A stretch of DNA of 64,000 bases from Serratia liquefaciens (GTDB taxonomy: Bacteria > Pseudomonadota > Gammaproteobacteria > Enterobacterales > Enterobacteriaceae). How positions within the stretch are numbered: the stretch's first letter is position 1; every line of letters starts with the position of its first letter. The notes below the pieces were generated by a model. The model worked only from the letters and a program-made list of their open reading frames with translations, did no database searches and was not told the origin of the DNA. The DNA lies in the NCBI GenBank assembly GCA_012719855.1, contig JAAXZN010000023.1:62001-126000 (forward strand), in the 5' to 3' direction. Below, in pieces: positions 27,770 to 35,997 of this stretch. A program made the translations under genes and the position numbers.

Positions 27770-28783
27770 ATGAAAGCATTAACCATTGATAAAAATTCCC
27801 ATACCGAGTTCGTCGACATCCCTGAGGCCGTATGCGGTGATAATGATGTGCTTATCGATGTCCAACGCGTCGGCCTGTGCGGCTCCGATTTAAATACCTA
27901 CCGTGGGTTTAACCCGCTGGTTGTATACCCTTGCATCCCCGGCCATGAAATTGGCGGCGAAGTTATCCGCACGGGGTGCAACGTCACGACGGCCAAACCG
28001 GGCGATCGCGTGGTGGTCCTGCCTTGTACAGAATGCGGGGTTTGCAGCAGTTGCCTCGCTGGCAGGCCGAATGCTTGTAAGCACAATCAAACGCTCGGCG
28101 TCCAGCGTCAGGGGGGGATGGCGCAAAGGCTGGCTATTGCGGCCAATAAAATTCTTGTTTGCAATGCCCTGAGCTTTGATGAACTGGCTCTGGTTGAACC
28201 TCTGGCCGTTGGGCTGCACGCCGCCCGTCGCGGCGCCATTCAGGTTGGAGAATGGGTGGCCGTGATAGGTTGCGGTGTCATTGGCCTTGGAGCCATAGCC
28301 GCCGCAGCAGCCATGGGTGCACGGGTGATCGCCATAGACATAGACGATCGCAAACAGGCCGTGGCTCTGGCCTGCGGCGCTTGCTCATTCATCAATGGTG
28401 AAAAGGTCGACCTCGCCAACGAGCTGGGCAAGATCGACGAAGGCCGTGGCCCGGCATTGGTCATTGAGGCCGCCGGGCAAACCTCTTCCATCGAGCAATC
28501 TCTCGAACTGGTCGCCTTTTCTGGCCGCATTGTTTACGTCGGCTACGCAAAAAAACCGGTTAACTACAACAGCGCGCTTTTTTTGCTGAAAGAGGTGGAT
28601 ATTCGCGGCTCACGAAACGCCACGGTGGCAGATTTTCGCGCCGTACTGGCCTTGATGGAACAGCAGCGCTACCCCCTGCATTCCATTATCACCACTCATT
28701 ACCCGCTCGAACAGGCAGGTGAAGCCTTTATGACGTGGGCAGCCGATCCTGGTGCCGTGACCAAAATACTTATCGCCCTTTAA
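27770..28783 (+). CDS. Zinc-dependent alcohol dehydrogenase (LgoD-like)
   Basis: A 337-residue medium-chain dehydrogenase. Catalytic zinc ligands fit Cys in VGLCGSD, His-Glu in PGHEIGGEV, and the structural zinc loop is CTECGVCSSCLAGRPNAC. The NAD-binding motif is VIGCGVIGLGAIAAA. The overall pattern, including GSRNATVADF near the C-terminus, is like E. coli LgoD (L-galactonate 5-dehydrogenase). Oxidation of a secondary hydroxyl in a sugar or hydroxy acid is inferred; substrate unknown. It starts 2 bp after the permease stop. Confidence 0.88.
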   Translation: MKALTIDKNSHTEFVDIPEAVCGDNDVLIDVQRVGLCGSDLNTYRGFNPLVVYPCIPGHEIGGEVIRTGCNVTTAKPGDRVVVLPCTECGVCSSCLAGRPNACKHNQTLGVQRQGGMAQRLAIAANKILVCNALSFDELALVEPLAVGLHAARRGAIQVGEWVAVIGCGVIGLGAIAAAAAMGARVIAIDIDDRKQAVALACGACSFINGEKVDLANELGKIDEGRGPALVIEAAGQTSSIEQSLELVAFSGRIVYVGYAKKPVNYNSALFLLKEVDIRGSRNATVADFRAVLALMEQQRYPLHSIITTHYPLEQAGEAFMTWAADPGAVTKILIAL

Positions 28784-28803
28784 ACCGCAATCAATCAGAG
28801 ATT

Positions 28804-29571
28804 ATGACTATGTTAAAAAATGCATTTTCACTCGAAGGCAAAACGGCATTAATTACTGGCTCGGCCAGCGGCCTGGGTTACGCAATGGCCGAATGCATGG
28901 TGGCCAGCGGCGCAAAAGTCATCATTGCCGACCTCAATGGCCCACTCGCTCAGCAGGCCGCAGAAAACCTCGGTCCTCAGGCAACCTACAGTCAATTTAA
29001 CGTCAGTGAAACCGCCAAAACCCAGGCATGGGTCAATGGATTGCTCGAGCAGGTTGGGCAAATCGACATCCTGGTCAACAACGCGGGCAACCATTGCAAA
29101 AAGCCCATCGAGGAGATGAGCGTTGAGGATTTTGAATCCGTTCTTGATGTTCACGTTGTCGCAGCATTTGCCTTGACCAAAGCGTTAGTCCCACACATGA
29201 AGCGGCATGGCAATGCCAGCGTTCTGTTTACCGCCTCCATGACGTCATTTCTTGGGCAGCCCTATGTCGCTGGCTATGCGGCAGCGAAGTCAGCCTATCT
29301 GGGACTTATTCGTGCGCTGACCACTGAACTGGCTGGGGCAGGAATACGAGTCAACGGCATCGCGCCGGGCTGGATCGACACGCCCATGCTGCGCAAAGCC
29401 ATCGAGGGAGATGATGAACGCCGAAATAAAATTCTCGGACGACCCCCGATGAAGAAATTCGGCAAGCCAGAAGACATTGGCTGGGCCGCCACTTATTTGG
29501 CTTCAGAAGCCGCCGCCTTTATCAGCGGTCAGGTTCTGGTAGTTGATGGTGGCGCGCTGATTGGTTTCTGA
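28804..29571 (+). CDS. Short-chain dehydrogenase/reductase (gluconate 5-dehydrogenase-like)
   Basis: A 255-residue SDR with the cofactor motif GSASGLG, the NNAG motif, and the catalytic set Ser (TASM), Tyr-x3-Lys in YAAAKS. It resembles the IdnO/KduD group of sugar-acid dehydrogenases. In this operon it probably reduces the keto acid made by the zinc dehydrogenase to an epimer that suits the dehydratase. ATGs at 28804 and 28810 are both in frame; 28804 is given. Followed by a hairpin at 29581. Confidence 0.88.
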   Translation: MTMLKNAFSLEGKTALITGSASGLGYAMAECMVASGAKVIIADLNGPLAQQAAENLGPQATYSQFNVSETAKTQAWVNGLLEQVGQIDILVNNAGNHCKKPIEEMSVEDFESVLDVHVVAAFALTKALVPHMKRHGNASVLFTASMTSFLGQPYVAGYAAAKSAYLGLIRALTTELAGAGIRVNGIAPGWIDTPMLRKAIEGDDERRNKILGRPPMKKFGKPEDIGWAATYLASEAAAFISGQVLVVDGGALIGF

Positions 29572-29580
29572 TTGATTCGC

Positions 29581-29607
29581 CAGTGCTATTACTGGGTGAT
29601 AGCACTG
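29581..29607 (+). repeat. Intercistronic hairpin
   Basis: CAGTGCTAT-N9-ATAGCACTG, perfect 9-bp arms, in the 73-bp gap between the SDR gene and the small UxaA-type gene. No T run follows, so an mRNA-processing or stabilising hairpin is more likely than a terminator. Confidence 0.6.
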
Positions 29608-29644
29608 AAAATCCAGTCTAAATAATAAGATCGGGAGGGCTATT

Positions 29645-29971
29645 ATGGAGCAAGTCGCATACAAGATTAATGACGTTGATAATGTCGCTACGGCGCTAAC
29701 CCCCATTCAAACGGGCGAAGTCTCGGTTCGCGGCTGTGGAAATGACAGCATCATCGCCAATGAGAATATCAATATCGGCCATAAAATCGCGTTATGCCCC
29801 ATTTCCATGGGCGATCCCATCATTAAATACGGCATCAACATAGGCCGTGCGACCCAAGCAGTCAACACGGGCGATTGGGTTCACCTGCACGTTATGCATA
29901 GCAATTATGACGAACGCTCATCCCATCTGGATCTCGTGACTGGCGCCCCTAAGGATGTCAAATATGAATAA
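29645..29971 (+). CDS. UxaA-family dehydratase/lyase, small SAF-domain subunit
   Basis: A 108-residue SAF-domain protein equivalent to the N-terminal part of altronate dehydratase: INIGHKIALCPISMGDPIIKYGINIGRA, then AVNTGDWVHLHVMHSNYDER. In E. coli UxaA and GarD this domain is fused to the catalytic part; here it is a separate gene, as in two-subunit enzymes such as sulfolactate lyase SuyA/SuyB and some altronate dehydratases. The end overlaps the start of the large subunit. It follows GGGAGG. Confidence 0.88.
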   Translation: MEQVAYKINDVDNVATALTPIQTGEVSVRGCGNDSIIANENINIGHKIALCPISMGDPIIKYGINIGRATQAVNTGDWVHLHVMHSNYDERSSHLDLVTGAPKDVKYE

Positions 29972-31193
29972 GTTAGAAAGCCTGAAATCGGTGACGTGGT
30001 CAGGTTACCAGCGCCAGAACGGCACCAAGGGGATCCGCAATAAAATATTGGTTATTTACACCGTGGAATGCGCCCATTTTGTGGCCGATAAAATAACCGA
30101 AAAAGTGAATGACGCCGAAGTTGAAGCCGTTGGGTTTTCCGGTTGTACCGACAATGAGTACGCCGTAAGAATGCTGATCTCATTAATTCGCCATCCTAAT
30201 GTAGGTGGTGTCCTTGCCGTAGGGTTAGGGTGTGAGTACATCCAGCCAGAGTGGCTCAGCAATATCGCAAAAGAAGAAGGCAAGCCGACGGCCTGGTTCT
30301 ATATTCAGCAAACCGGCGGCACAAAAGGCAGTGTGGAGTTAGGCGTTGAGCATGTCAGGAGAATGCAGACAGAATTAACACGCACCAGTCGAGTGCCCAT
30401 GGGCTTTGAGGACTTAATTATCGGCAGCGAGTGTGGAGGCAGCGACTATACCAGCGGGCTGGCGGGCAATGTGGCGGTGGGCAACTTTTTTGACTGGTTG
30501 GTCGATGCGGGCGGCACGGCAATTTTTGAAGAGATCGTCGAAGCCATAGGTTTGATTGATATTTTGTCCCAGCGCGCCGCAACCGAAAGCGCTAAGGATG
30601 AAATCGTTGCCACCTACAATAAGGCGCTCGATTACTGCAAATCGGTTAGGCAATACTCGGTCAGTCCAGGAAACTTTGCCGGGGGATTATCCACAATCGA
30701 AGAAAAAAGCATGGGTGCCGTAATAAAGAGCGGCTCTCGCCCCATTCAAGGGGTGCTCAAAGTCAGCGGTAGTCCCCAGCGAAAAGGCCTGTGGTTACTT
30801 GATAGCACGCCAGATCCCCACTGGATGCAATTTGGCATCACTAATCCTAATGATAATGAAGGGCTGATGGATCTCATCTCCTGCGGTAGCCATATTATAT
30901 TTTTTGTCACCGGTCGCGGCAGCGTAGTGGGATCCGTGGTTGCCCCAGTGATAAAAATCACCGGCAACAGCCTAACGTTTGAAAACATGATTGATGATAT
31001 GGATGTAGATGCCGGCCGGCTGTTAAGCGGGGCAATATCGCAACAAGAACTTTCCCTGGAAATCGCTCAATTGATGGTGGCGATTGCTGCCGGGCAACAA
31101 AGCAAAAGTGAGGAACAAGGTCATAAAGAGTATTTTATTCCTTATAAATATCAAAGCAAAGAGGTGCTGATCCCCACCCGCTGCGAAAGCTAG
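29964..31193 (+). CDS. UxaA-family dehydratase/lyase, large catalytic subunit
   Basis: A 409-residue protein matching the C-terminal part of altronate/galactarate dehydratases: GSECGGSDYTSGLAGNVAVGNFFDWLVDAGGTAIFEEIVE and, nearer the N-terminus, GFSGCTDNEYA and AVGLGCEYIQPE, whose Cys residues may bind metal. It should eliminate water (or sulfite in SuyB relatives) from a hydroxy acid. ATG at 29964 overlaps the small subunit by 8 bp with AAGG upstream; 29955 is an alternative start. Last gene of the operon. Confidence 0.88.
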   Translation: MNKLESLKSVTWSGYQRQNGTKGIRNKILVIYTVECAHFVADKITEKVNDAEVEAVGFSGCTDNEYAVRMLISLIRHPNVGGVLAVGLGCEYIQPEWLSNIAKEEGKPTAWFYIQQTGGTKGSVELGVEHVRRMQTELTRTSRVPMGFEDLIIGSECGGSDYTSGLAGNVAVGNFFDWLVDAGGTAIFEEIVEAIGLIDILSQRAATESAKDEIVATYNKALDYCKSVRQYSVSPGNFAGGLSTIEEKSMGAVIKSGSRPIQGVLKVSGSPQRKGLWLLDSTPDPHWMQFGITNPNDNEGLMDLISCGSHIIFFVTGRGSVVGSVVAPVIKITGNSLTFENMIDDMDVDAGRLLSGAISQQELSLEIAQLMVAIAAGQQSKSEEQGHKEYFIPYKYQSKEVLIPTRCES

Positions 31194-31642
31194 CCGTATC
31201 AACCGCTGTCAGTCGATGCCTAAAAATGATCAATTTGCGGGAGTGAAGTCGGCCCGAAAGCTCCCGTAAACCTCTTGCGGCGCAAATGCTCTCTTGCGAA
31301 GGCAAGGGCTGGAATCCTCAATCTCTTGCCTGGTATCTATCCTCCCCACATCTCACGGACGAGAAACCGTGGTTAACCGCAGCCCTCGTTGTCGCTAGAA
31401 TAGCTACGGGAAACACGCTGATGGGCATTGGGCAAAAGATTGCGCCAGCCCAGTGTTCTTCTTGTTTATGTATTTTTAGAACTTTGATGGCTAACAATAT
31501 GCCGTTTTTTTCTAACGTTTAATAAAGCGGCAAACGATCACGTTTTTCTGATTATAGGGAAAATCTTATCCCGCTTATTGACAAGCTTGTCGCGCCAGTC
31601 ACAGCGCGCACTGCGAAAGACAAGTCACATTTCACCCCCAAG

Positions 31643-31651
31643 TTATCCACA
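31643..31651 (+). promoter_or_regulatory. DnaA box upstream of nrdA
   Basis: TTATCCACA, the perfect consensus DnaA box, 151 bp before the nrdA start. DnaA regulation of nrdAB is established in E. coli. Confidence 0.75.
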
Positions 31652-31690
31652 AATTAGGCCACTTTTGTTCACTTGCAAACGCCCTGTTTT

Positions 31691-31737
31691 CTCACTATCT
31701 TGTTACCTCACCGACATACACCCCCTATATATAGTGT
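31691..31737. promoter_or_regulatory. NrdR-like box pair upstream of nrdA
   Basis: CTCACTATCTTGTTA (from 31691) and CCCTATATATAGTGT (from 31723) resemble the NrdR consensus ACACTATATATTGTGT and start about three helical turns apart, the arrangement used by the repressor NrdR on ribonucleotide reductase promoters. Confidence 0.65.
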
Positions 31738-31802
31738 TTACATACTGAGCAGAGCTACTACACTTCTGCTTAGGGGCACCATACGGACAGGTAAAACACC
31801 AC

Positions 31803-34091
31803 ATGAACCAAAGTCTGCTTGTTACTAAACGCGATGGGCGTAAAGAGCGCATCAACCTCGACAAAATCCACCGTGTCATCGATTGGGCTGCGGAAGGGTT
31901 AAACAACGTCTCCGTTTCTCAAGTAGAGTTGCGTTCCCATATTCAGTTTTATGACGGTATCAAAACCGCTGATATCCATGAAACCATTATCAAAGCAGCA
32001 GCCGATCTGATCTCGCGCGACGCGCCGGACTACCAGTATCTGGCCGCGCGCCTGGCCATCTTCCATCTGCGCAAAAAAGCTTACGGTCAGTTCGAGCCGC
32101 CAAAGCTGCTCGCTCACGTGACGCGCATGGTAGAAATGGGCAAGTACGATAAGCATCTGCTGGAAGACTACAGCACTGAAGAGTTCGAGCAGATGGACTC
32201 CTTTATCGATCACTGGCGTGATATGAACTTCTCCTACGCGGCCGTTAAGCAGCTGGAAGGGAAGTATCTGGTGCAGAACCGCGTCAGCGGCGAGATCTAC
32301 GAGAGCGCGCAGTTCCTGTATATCCTGGTGGCCGCGTGCCTGTTCTCCAACTACCCGCGCGAGACCCGTCTGGACTACATTAAACGTTTCTACGACGCGA
32401 TCTCCACCTTCAAAATCTCACTGCCTACGCCAATCATGTCCGGCGTGCGCACTCCTACCCGCCAGTTCAGCTCTTGCGTGCTGATCGAATGCGGCGACAG
32501 CCTGGATTCCATCAACGCCACCTCCAGCGCCATTGTGAAATACGTTTCGCAACGCGCCGGCATCGGTATCAACGCCGGTCGCATCCGTGCGCTGGGCAGC
32601 CCGATCCGCGGCGGTGAAGCCTTCCATACTGGCTGTATCCCGTTCTACAAACACTTCCAGACCGCGGTGAAGTCCTGTTCTCAGGGCGGCGTGCGTGGTG
32701 GTGCAGCGACGCTGTTCTACCCGATGTGGCATCTGGAAGTTGAAAGCCTGCTGGTACTGAAAAACAACCGTGGCGTTGAAGGCAACCGCGTGCGCCACAT
32801 GGACTACGGCGTGCAGTTGAACCGCCTGATGTACCAGCGCCTGATCAAAGGCCAGGACATCACCCTGTTCAGCCCATCGGACGTTCCCGGCCTGTATGAC
32901 GCGTTCTTCGCCAACCAGGACGAATTCGAACGTCTGTATACCCAGTACGAGCAAGACGACAGCATCCGTCAGAAGCGCGTAAAAGCGGTCGAACTGTTCT
33001 CGCTGATGATGCAGGAACGCGCCTCTACCGGCCGTATCTACATTCAGAACGTTGACCACTGCAACACCCACAGCCCGTTTGATCCGCAGATCGCACCGGT
33101 GCGCCAGTCCAACCTGTGCCTGGAAATCGCCCTGCCGACCAAACCGCTGGATGACGTCAACGACGAAAACGGCGAAATTGCCCTGTGTACGCTGTCCGCC
33201 TTTAACCTGGGCGCCATCGAAAGCCTGGACGATTTGGAAGAGCTGGCCACCCTGGCAGTGCGCGCATTGGACGCCCTGCTGGACTACCAGGACTACCCAA
33301 TCAAAGCCGCACACCGTGGCGCCATGGGCCGTCGCACCCTGGGTATCGGCGTGATTAACTACGCTTACTATCTGGCGAAGAACGGCGTGCGTTATTCCGA
33401 TGGCAGCGCCAACAACCTGACCCACAAGACATTCGAAGCTATCCAGTATTACCTGCTGAAGGCCTCGAACCGTCTGGCTCAGGAACAAGGGGCTTGCCCG
33501 TGGTTCAATGAAACCACCTATTCGCAGGGGATCCTGCCGATCGACACCTACAAGAAAGATCTGGATGTCATCTGCCAAGAGCCGCTGCACTACGACTGGG
33601 AAACCCTGCGTAAAGAGATCAAGGAAACCGGTCTGCGCAACTCGACCCTGTCGGCACTGATGCCTTCGGAAACCTCTTCGCAGATTTCCAACGCCACCAA
33701 CGGCATTGAGCCACCACGTGGTCACATCAGCATCAAAGCGTCGAAAGACGGCATCCTGCGCCAGGTGGTGCCGGAGTACGAACGTCTGAAAAACGACTAC
33801 GAGCTGCTGTGGGAAATGCCGAACAACGACGGCTACCTGCAACTGGTCGGTCTGATGCAGAAGTTTATCGACCAGTCGATCTCTGCCAACACCAACTATG
33901 ACCCAACCCGCTTCCCGGGCGGCAAGGTGCCAATGAAGCAGCTGTTGAAAGACCTGCTCACCACCTACAAGTTTGGTGTCAAGACGCTGTACTATCAGAA
34001 CACCCGCGACGGCGCGGAAGACGTCCAGGAAGATTTGTTGCCGGCCAAGGGCGGCGATGATGACTGCGAAAGCGGCGCCTGCAAGATCTAA
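31803..34091 (+). CDS. nrdA: Ribonucleoside-diphosphate reductase class Ia, alpha subunit
   Basis: A 762-residue large subunit (E. coli 761 aa) that reduces NDPs to dNDPs. The N-terminal ATP-cone (KRDGRKERINLDKIHRVIDWA) mediates dATP inhibition. The barrel contains the redox and thiyl cysteines in SSCVLIECGDS and SNLCLEIALP/CTLSAFNLGAI, and the C-terminal CESGACKI pair accepts electrons from thioredoxin or glutaredoxin. Upstream DnaA and NrdR-like sites fit cell-cycle control. It forms an operon with nrdB and yfaE. Confidence 0.98.
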   Translation: MNQSLLVTKRDGRKERINLDKIHRVIDWAAEGLNNVSVSQVELRSHIQFYDGIKTADIHETIIKAAADLISRDAPDYQYLAARLAIFHLRKKAYGQFEPPKLLAHVTRMVEMGKYDKHLLEDYSTEEFEQMDSFIDHWRDMNFSYAAVKQLEGKYLVQNRVSGEIYESAQFLYILVAACLFSNYPRETRLDYIKRFYDAISTFKISLPTPIMSGVRTPTRQFSSCVLIECGDSLDSINATSSAIVKYVSQRAGIGINAGRIRALGSPIRGGEAFHTGCIPFYKHFQTAVKSCSQGGVRGGAATLFYPMWHLEVESLLVLKNNRGVEGNRVRHMDYGVQLNRLMYQRLIKGQDITLFSPSDVPGLYDAFFANQDEFERLYTQYEQDDSIRQKRVKAVELFSLMMQERASTGRIYIQNVDHCNTHSPFDPQIAPVRQSNLCLEIALPTKPLDDVNDENGEIALCTLSAFNLGAIESLDDLEELATLAVRALDALLDYQDYPIKAAHRGAMGRRTLGIGVINYAYYLAKNGVRYSDGSANNLTHKTFEAIQYYLLKASNRLAQEQGACPWFNETTYSQGILPIDTYKKDLDVICQEPLHYDWETLRKEIKETGLRNSTLSALMPSETSSQISNATNGIEPPRGHISIKASKDGILRQVVPEYERLKNDYELLWEMPNNDGYLQLVGLMQKFIDQSISANTNYDPTRFPGGKVPMKQLLKDLLTTYKFGVKTLYYQNTRDGAEDVQEDLLPAKGGDDDCESGACKI

Positions 34092-34104
34092 AGTTTGAAA
34101 CAGC

Positions 34105-34125
34105 GGGCCGGAACTCTTCCGGCCC
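34105..34125 (+). repeat. Hairpin between nrdA and nrdB
   Basis: GGGCCGGAA-CTC-TTCCGGCCC, perfect 9-bp arms in the 68-bp gap, followed by CTTCATTT rather than a T run. It may set the nrdA:nrdB ratio by partial termination or protect the nrdA mRNA end. Confidence 0.6.
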
Positions 34126-34159
34126 CTTCATTTAGCCACGATACGATGGACTCAGGCTT

Positions 34160-35290
34160 ATGGCTTACACCACATTTTCTCAGAATAAAAACAACCAGTT
34201 GCTGGAACCGATGTTCTTCGGCCAGTCGGTTAACGTTGCGCGCTTCGATCAGCAAAAACATGAAATTTTCGAAAAACTGATTGAGAAACAGCTGTCCTTC
34301 TTCTGGCGCCCGGAAGAGGTTGACGTTTCCCGCGATCGTATCGACTATCAGGCGTTGCCGGAGCATGAAAAACACATTTTCATCAGCAACCTGAAATACC
34401 AGACGCTGCTGGATTCGATCCAGGGGCGCAGCCCGAACGTGGCGCTGCTGCCGCTGATCTCGATCCCGGAACTGGAAACCTGGGTGGAAACCTGGTCATT
34501 CTCCGAGACCATTCACTCACGTTCTTACACCCACATCATCCGGAACATCGTTAACGATCCGGCAGTGGTGTTTGACGATATCGTTACCAACGAAGAGATC
34601 CTCAAGCGCGCGAAAGACATTTCCGGCTACTACGACGATCTGATCGAAATGACCGGCTACTATCATCTGCTGGGTGAAGGCACGCATCAGGTCAACGGCA
34701 ACACCGTGACCGTGAGCCTGCGCGCGCTGAAAAAGCAGCTGTATCTGTGCCTGATGAGTGTTAACGCGCTGGAAGCCATTCGTTTCTACGTCAGCTTCGC
34801 CTGTTCGTTTGCCTTCGCGGAACGCGAGCTGATGGAAGGCAACGCCAAAATCATCAAGCTGATTGCCCGTGACGAAGCGCTGCACCTGACTGGGACCCAG
34901 CACATGCTGAACCTGATGCGCTCCGGCGCCGATGACCCGGAAATGGCGGAAATCGCCGTTGAGTGTCAGCAGCAGTGCTACGATCTGTTTGTGCTGGCAG
35001 CCGAGCAGGAAAAAGAATGGGCGGAATACCTGTTCCGTGACGGCTCAATGATCGGCCTGAACAAAGACATTCTGTGCCAGTATGTGGAATACATCACCAA
35101 TATCCGCATGCAGGCCGTGGGCCTTGGCCTGCCGTTCGCCACCCGCTCTAACCCGATCCCATGGATTAACGCCTGGTTAGTCTCCGACAACGTGCAGGTT
35201 GCACCGCAGGAAGTGGAAGTCAGCTCCTACCTGGTAGGGCAGATCGACTCTGAAGTGCATGCCGACGACCTGAGCGACTTCGAACTCTAA
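34160..35290 (+). CDS. nrdB: Ribonucleoside-diphosphate reductase class Ia, beta subunit
   Basis: A 376-residue diiron-tyrosyl radical subunit (E. coli 376 aa). Ligands and radical site are visible: Asp85, Glu116 and His119 in [11 protein letters not shown], with Tyr123 the radical tyrosine (Tyr122 in mature E. coli numbering), and EXXH in [12 protein letters not shown]. The C-terminus SDFEL binds NrdA. It is followed after 3 bp by yfaE, whose ferredoxin maintains the cofactor. Confidence 0.98.
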   Translation: MAYTTFSQNKNNQLLEPMFFGQSVNVARFDQQKHEIFEKLIEKQLSFFWRPEEVDVSRDRIDYQALPEHEKHIFISNLKYQTLLDSIQGRSPNVALLPLISIPELETWVETWSFSETIHSRSYTHIIRNIVNDPAVVFDDIVTNEEILKRAKDISGYYDDLIEMTGYYHLLGEGTHQVNGNTVTVSLRALKKQLYLCLMSVNALEAIRFYVSFACSFAFAERELMEGNAKIIKLIARDEALHLTGTQHMLNLMRSGADDPEMAEIAVECQQQCYDLFVLAAEQEKEWAEYLFRDGSMIGLNKDILCQYVEYITNIRMQAVGLGLPFATRSNPIPWINAWLVSDNVQVAPQEVEVSSYLVGQIDSEVHADDLSDFEL

Positions 35291-35293
35291 GCG

Positions 35294-35554
35294 ATGGCAT
35301 CATCAATCGTGACGCTGCGTACCACAGGTGCGCAGCTTGCCTGCCCCAAAAGTGAAAATTGCCTGCTCGACGTGCTCGAATTGCACGACGTCGAGGTAGA
35401 GTATCAGTGCCGTTCCGGCTACTGCGGCGCCTGCCGCCTGAAGCTGGTGAAAGGTGAAGTAACCTACCGCCAACAGCCATTGGCGTTTATCAACGAGGGC
35501 GAGATCCTGCCTTGCTGTTGCATGCCGCTGACGGATATCGAGCTGGAAATCTAA
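35294..35554 (+). CDS. yfaE: 2Fe-2S ferredoxin YfaE, NrdB cofactor maintenance
   Basis: An 86-residue plant-type ferredoxin (E. coli 84 aa) with the cluster cysteines CRSGYCGACR and the last one in LPCCCMP. It supplies electrons for assembly and repair of the NrdB diferric-tyrosyl cofactor. It starts 3 bp after nrdB, so it is translated from the same mRNA. Confidence 0.95.
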   Translation: MASSIVTLRTTGAQLACPKSENCLLDVLELHDVEVEYQCRSGYCGACRLKLVKGEVTYRQQPLAFINEGEILPCCCMPLTDIELEI

Positions 35555-35591
35555 AAGGTTGGGTGCCTGAAACCCTGCCTGGAGACCAGAA

Positions 35592-35609
35592 GGCGGGGTT
35601 ACCCCCGCC
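35592..35609. repeat. Hairpin between yfaE and the hok-like gene
   Basis: GGCGGGG-TTAC-CCCCGCC lies between the convergent stops of yfaE and the toxin gene. It may act as a shared terminator, though no T run follows on either strand. Confidence 0.5.
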
Positions 35610-35616
35610 CTATGAT

Positions 35617-35769
35617 TTACCGCTTCACATCACAAGCCAGCCTGATCAGTATCGTGATACTTTCCTGATAGATTTTCAGCTCACACAGTGAGTCTCTTAT
35701 CATCCAGATAAATACCAAAATCGTAATACATACAACGGCTAACGAGTGAAACACATGCTTTAACTGCAT
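35617..35769 (-). CDS. Hok/Gef-family type I toxin
   Basis: A 50-codon gene on the minus strand, ATG at 35769 with GGAGG 5 nt upstream (CCTCC at 35775-35779 on the plus strand). The product has a positive N-terminus, one membrane helix (about 8-24, HSLAVVCITILVFIWM), then RDSLCELKIY and a C-terminus LACDVKR. This is the Hok/Gef pattern: transmembrane helix, R-x-S-L-C-E-[LIV], short periplasmic tail with a second Cys. Hok proteins depolarise the inner membrane. The middle of the tail (QESITILIRL) departs from common members (RQGxxExAVFxA), so activity is uncertain. A short upstream frame (MKAPN, from 35861) and strong leader hairpins fit a hok mRNA. Confidence 0.85.
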   Translation of the reverse strand: MQLKHVFHSLAVVCITILVFIWMIRDSLCELKIYQESITILIRLACDVKR

Positions 35770-35806
35770 GCTTGCCTCCTTGCTGTGAAGGGGCTACCAT
35801 ACCGGT

Positions 35807-35860
35807 GTCTAGGCGGTATGTGCAGCCCCATTCTGATTGATAGTCAGTTTGGGGCTTTCA
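35807..35860 (+). ncRNA. Candidate Sok-type antisense RNA
   Basis: On the strand opposite the hok leader, TTGCCT (35772-35777) and TACCAT (35795-35800) are spaced 17 bp apart as a promoter, predicting a start near 35807. The RNA would end at the hairpin AGCCCCA-TT-CTGA-N7-TCAG-TT-TGGGGCT followed by TTTC (35824-35860), giving about 55 nt, close to the size of known Sok RNAs, complementary to the hok leader. Promoter and ends are inferred. Confidence 0.5.
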
Positions 35861-35997
35861 TCTATCCGCCTTGCCACACAATGCTCAAGACGAACAGTCT
35901 CAAGCACCCGCAGCGATTGTAACAGCCTGAACCTAGCGCGATAACCCCTTATAATATTATGATTAATAAGGGATATATCACTGCCATCAAGCCTTCT

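Larger units (their letters stand above)
31194..31802. other. 609-bp intergenic region upstream of nrdA
   Basis: The left half holds a weak hairpin CGGGAG-N17-CTCCCG (31238-31266) that could end the catabolic operon, and an open frame at 31286-31522 without family resemblance or a good start site. The right half is the nrdA control region, with a DnaA box and NrdR-like boxes. Nothing else is recognised. Confidence 0.5.

Noticed and set aside
31286..31522. A 78-codon plus-strand frame upstream of nrdA
   Set aside because: No family resemblance and no clear ribosome-binding site; it lies in an otherwise non-coding control region.
32418..33842. A 474-codon minus-strand frame
   Set aside because: It lies wholly inside nrdA and is a by-product of that gene's codon usage.
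35946..35972. CCCTTAT-N13-ATAAGGG as a possible terminator of yfaY
   Set aside because: The stem is short and AT-rich with a long loop and no T tail.
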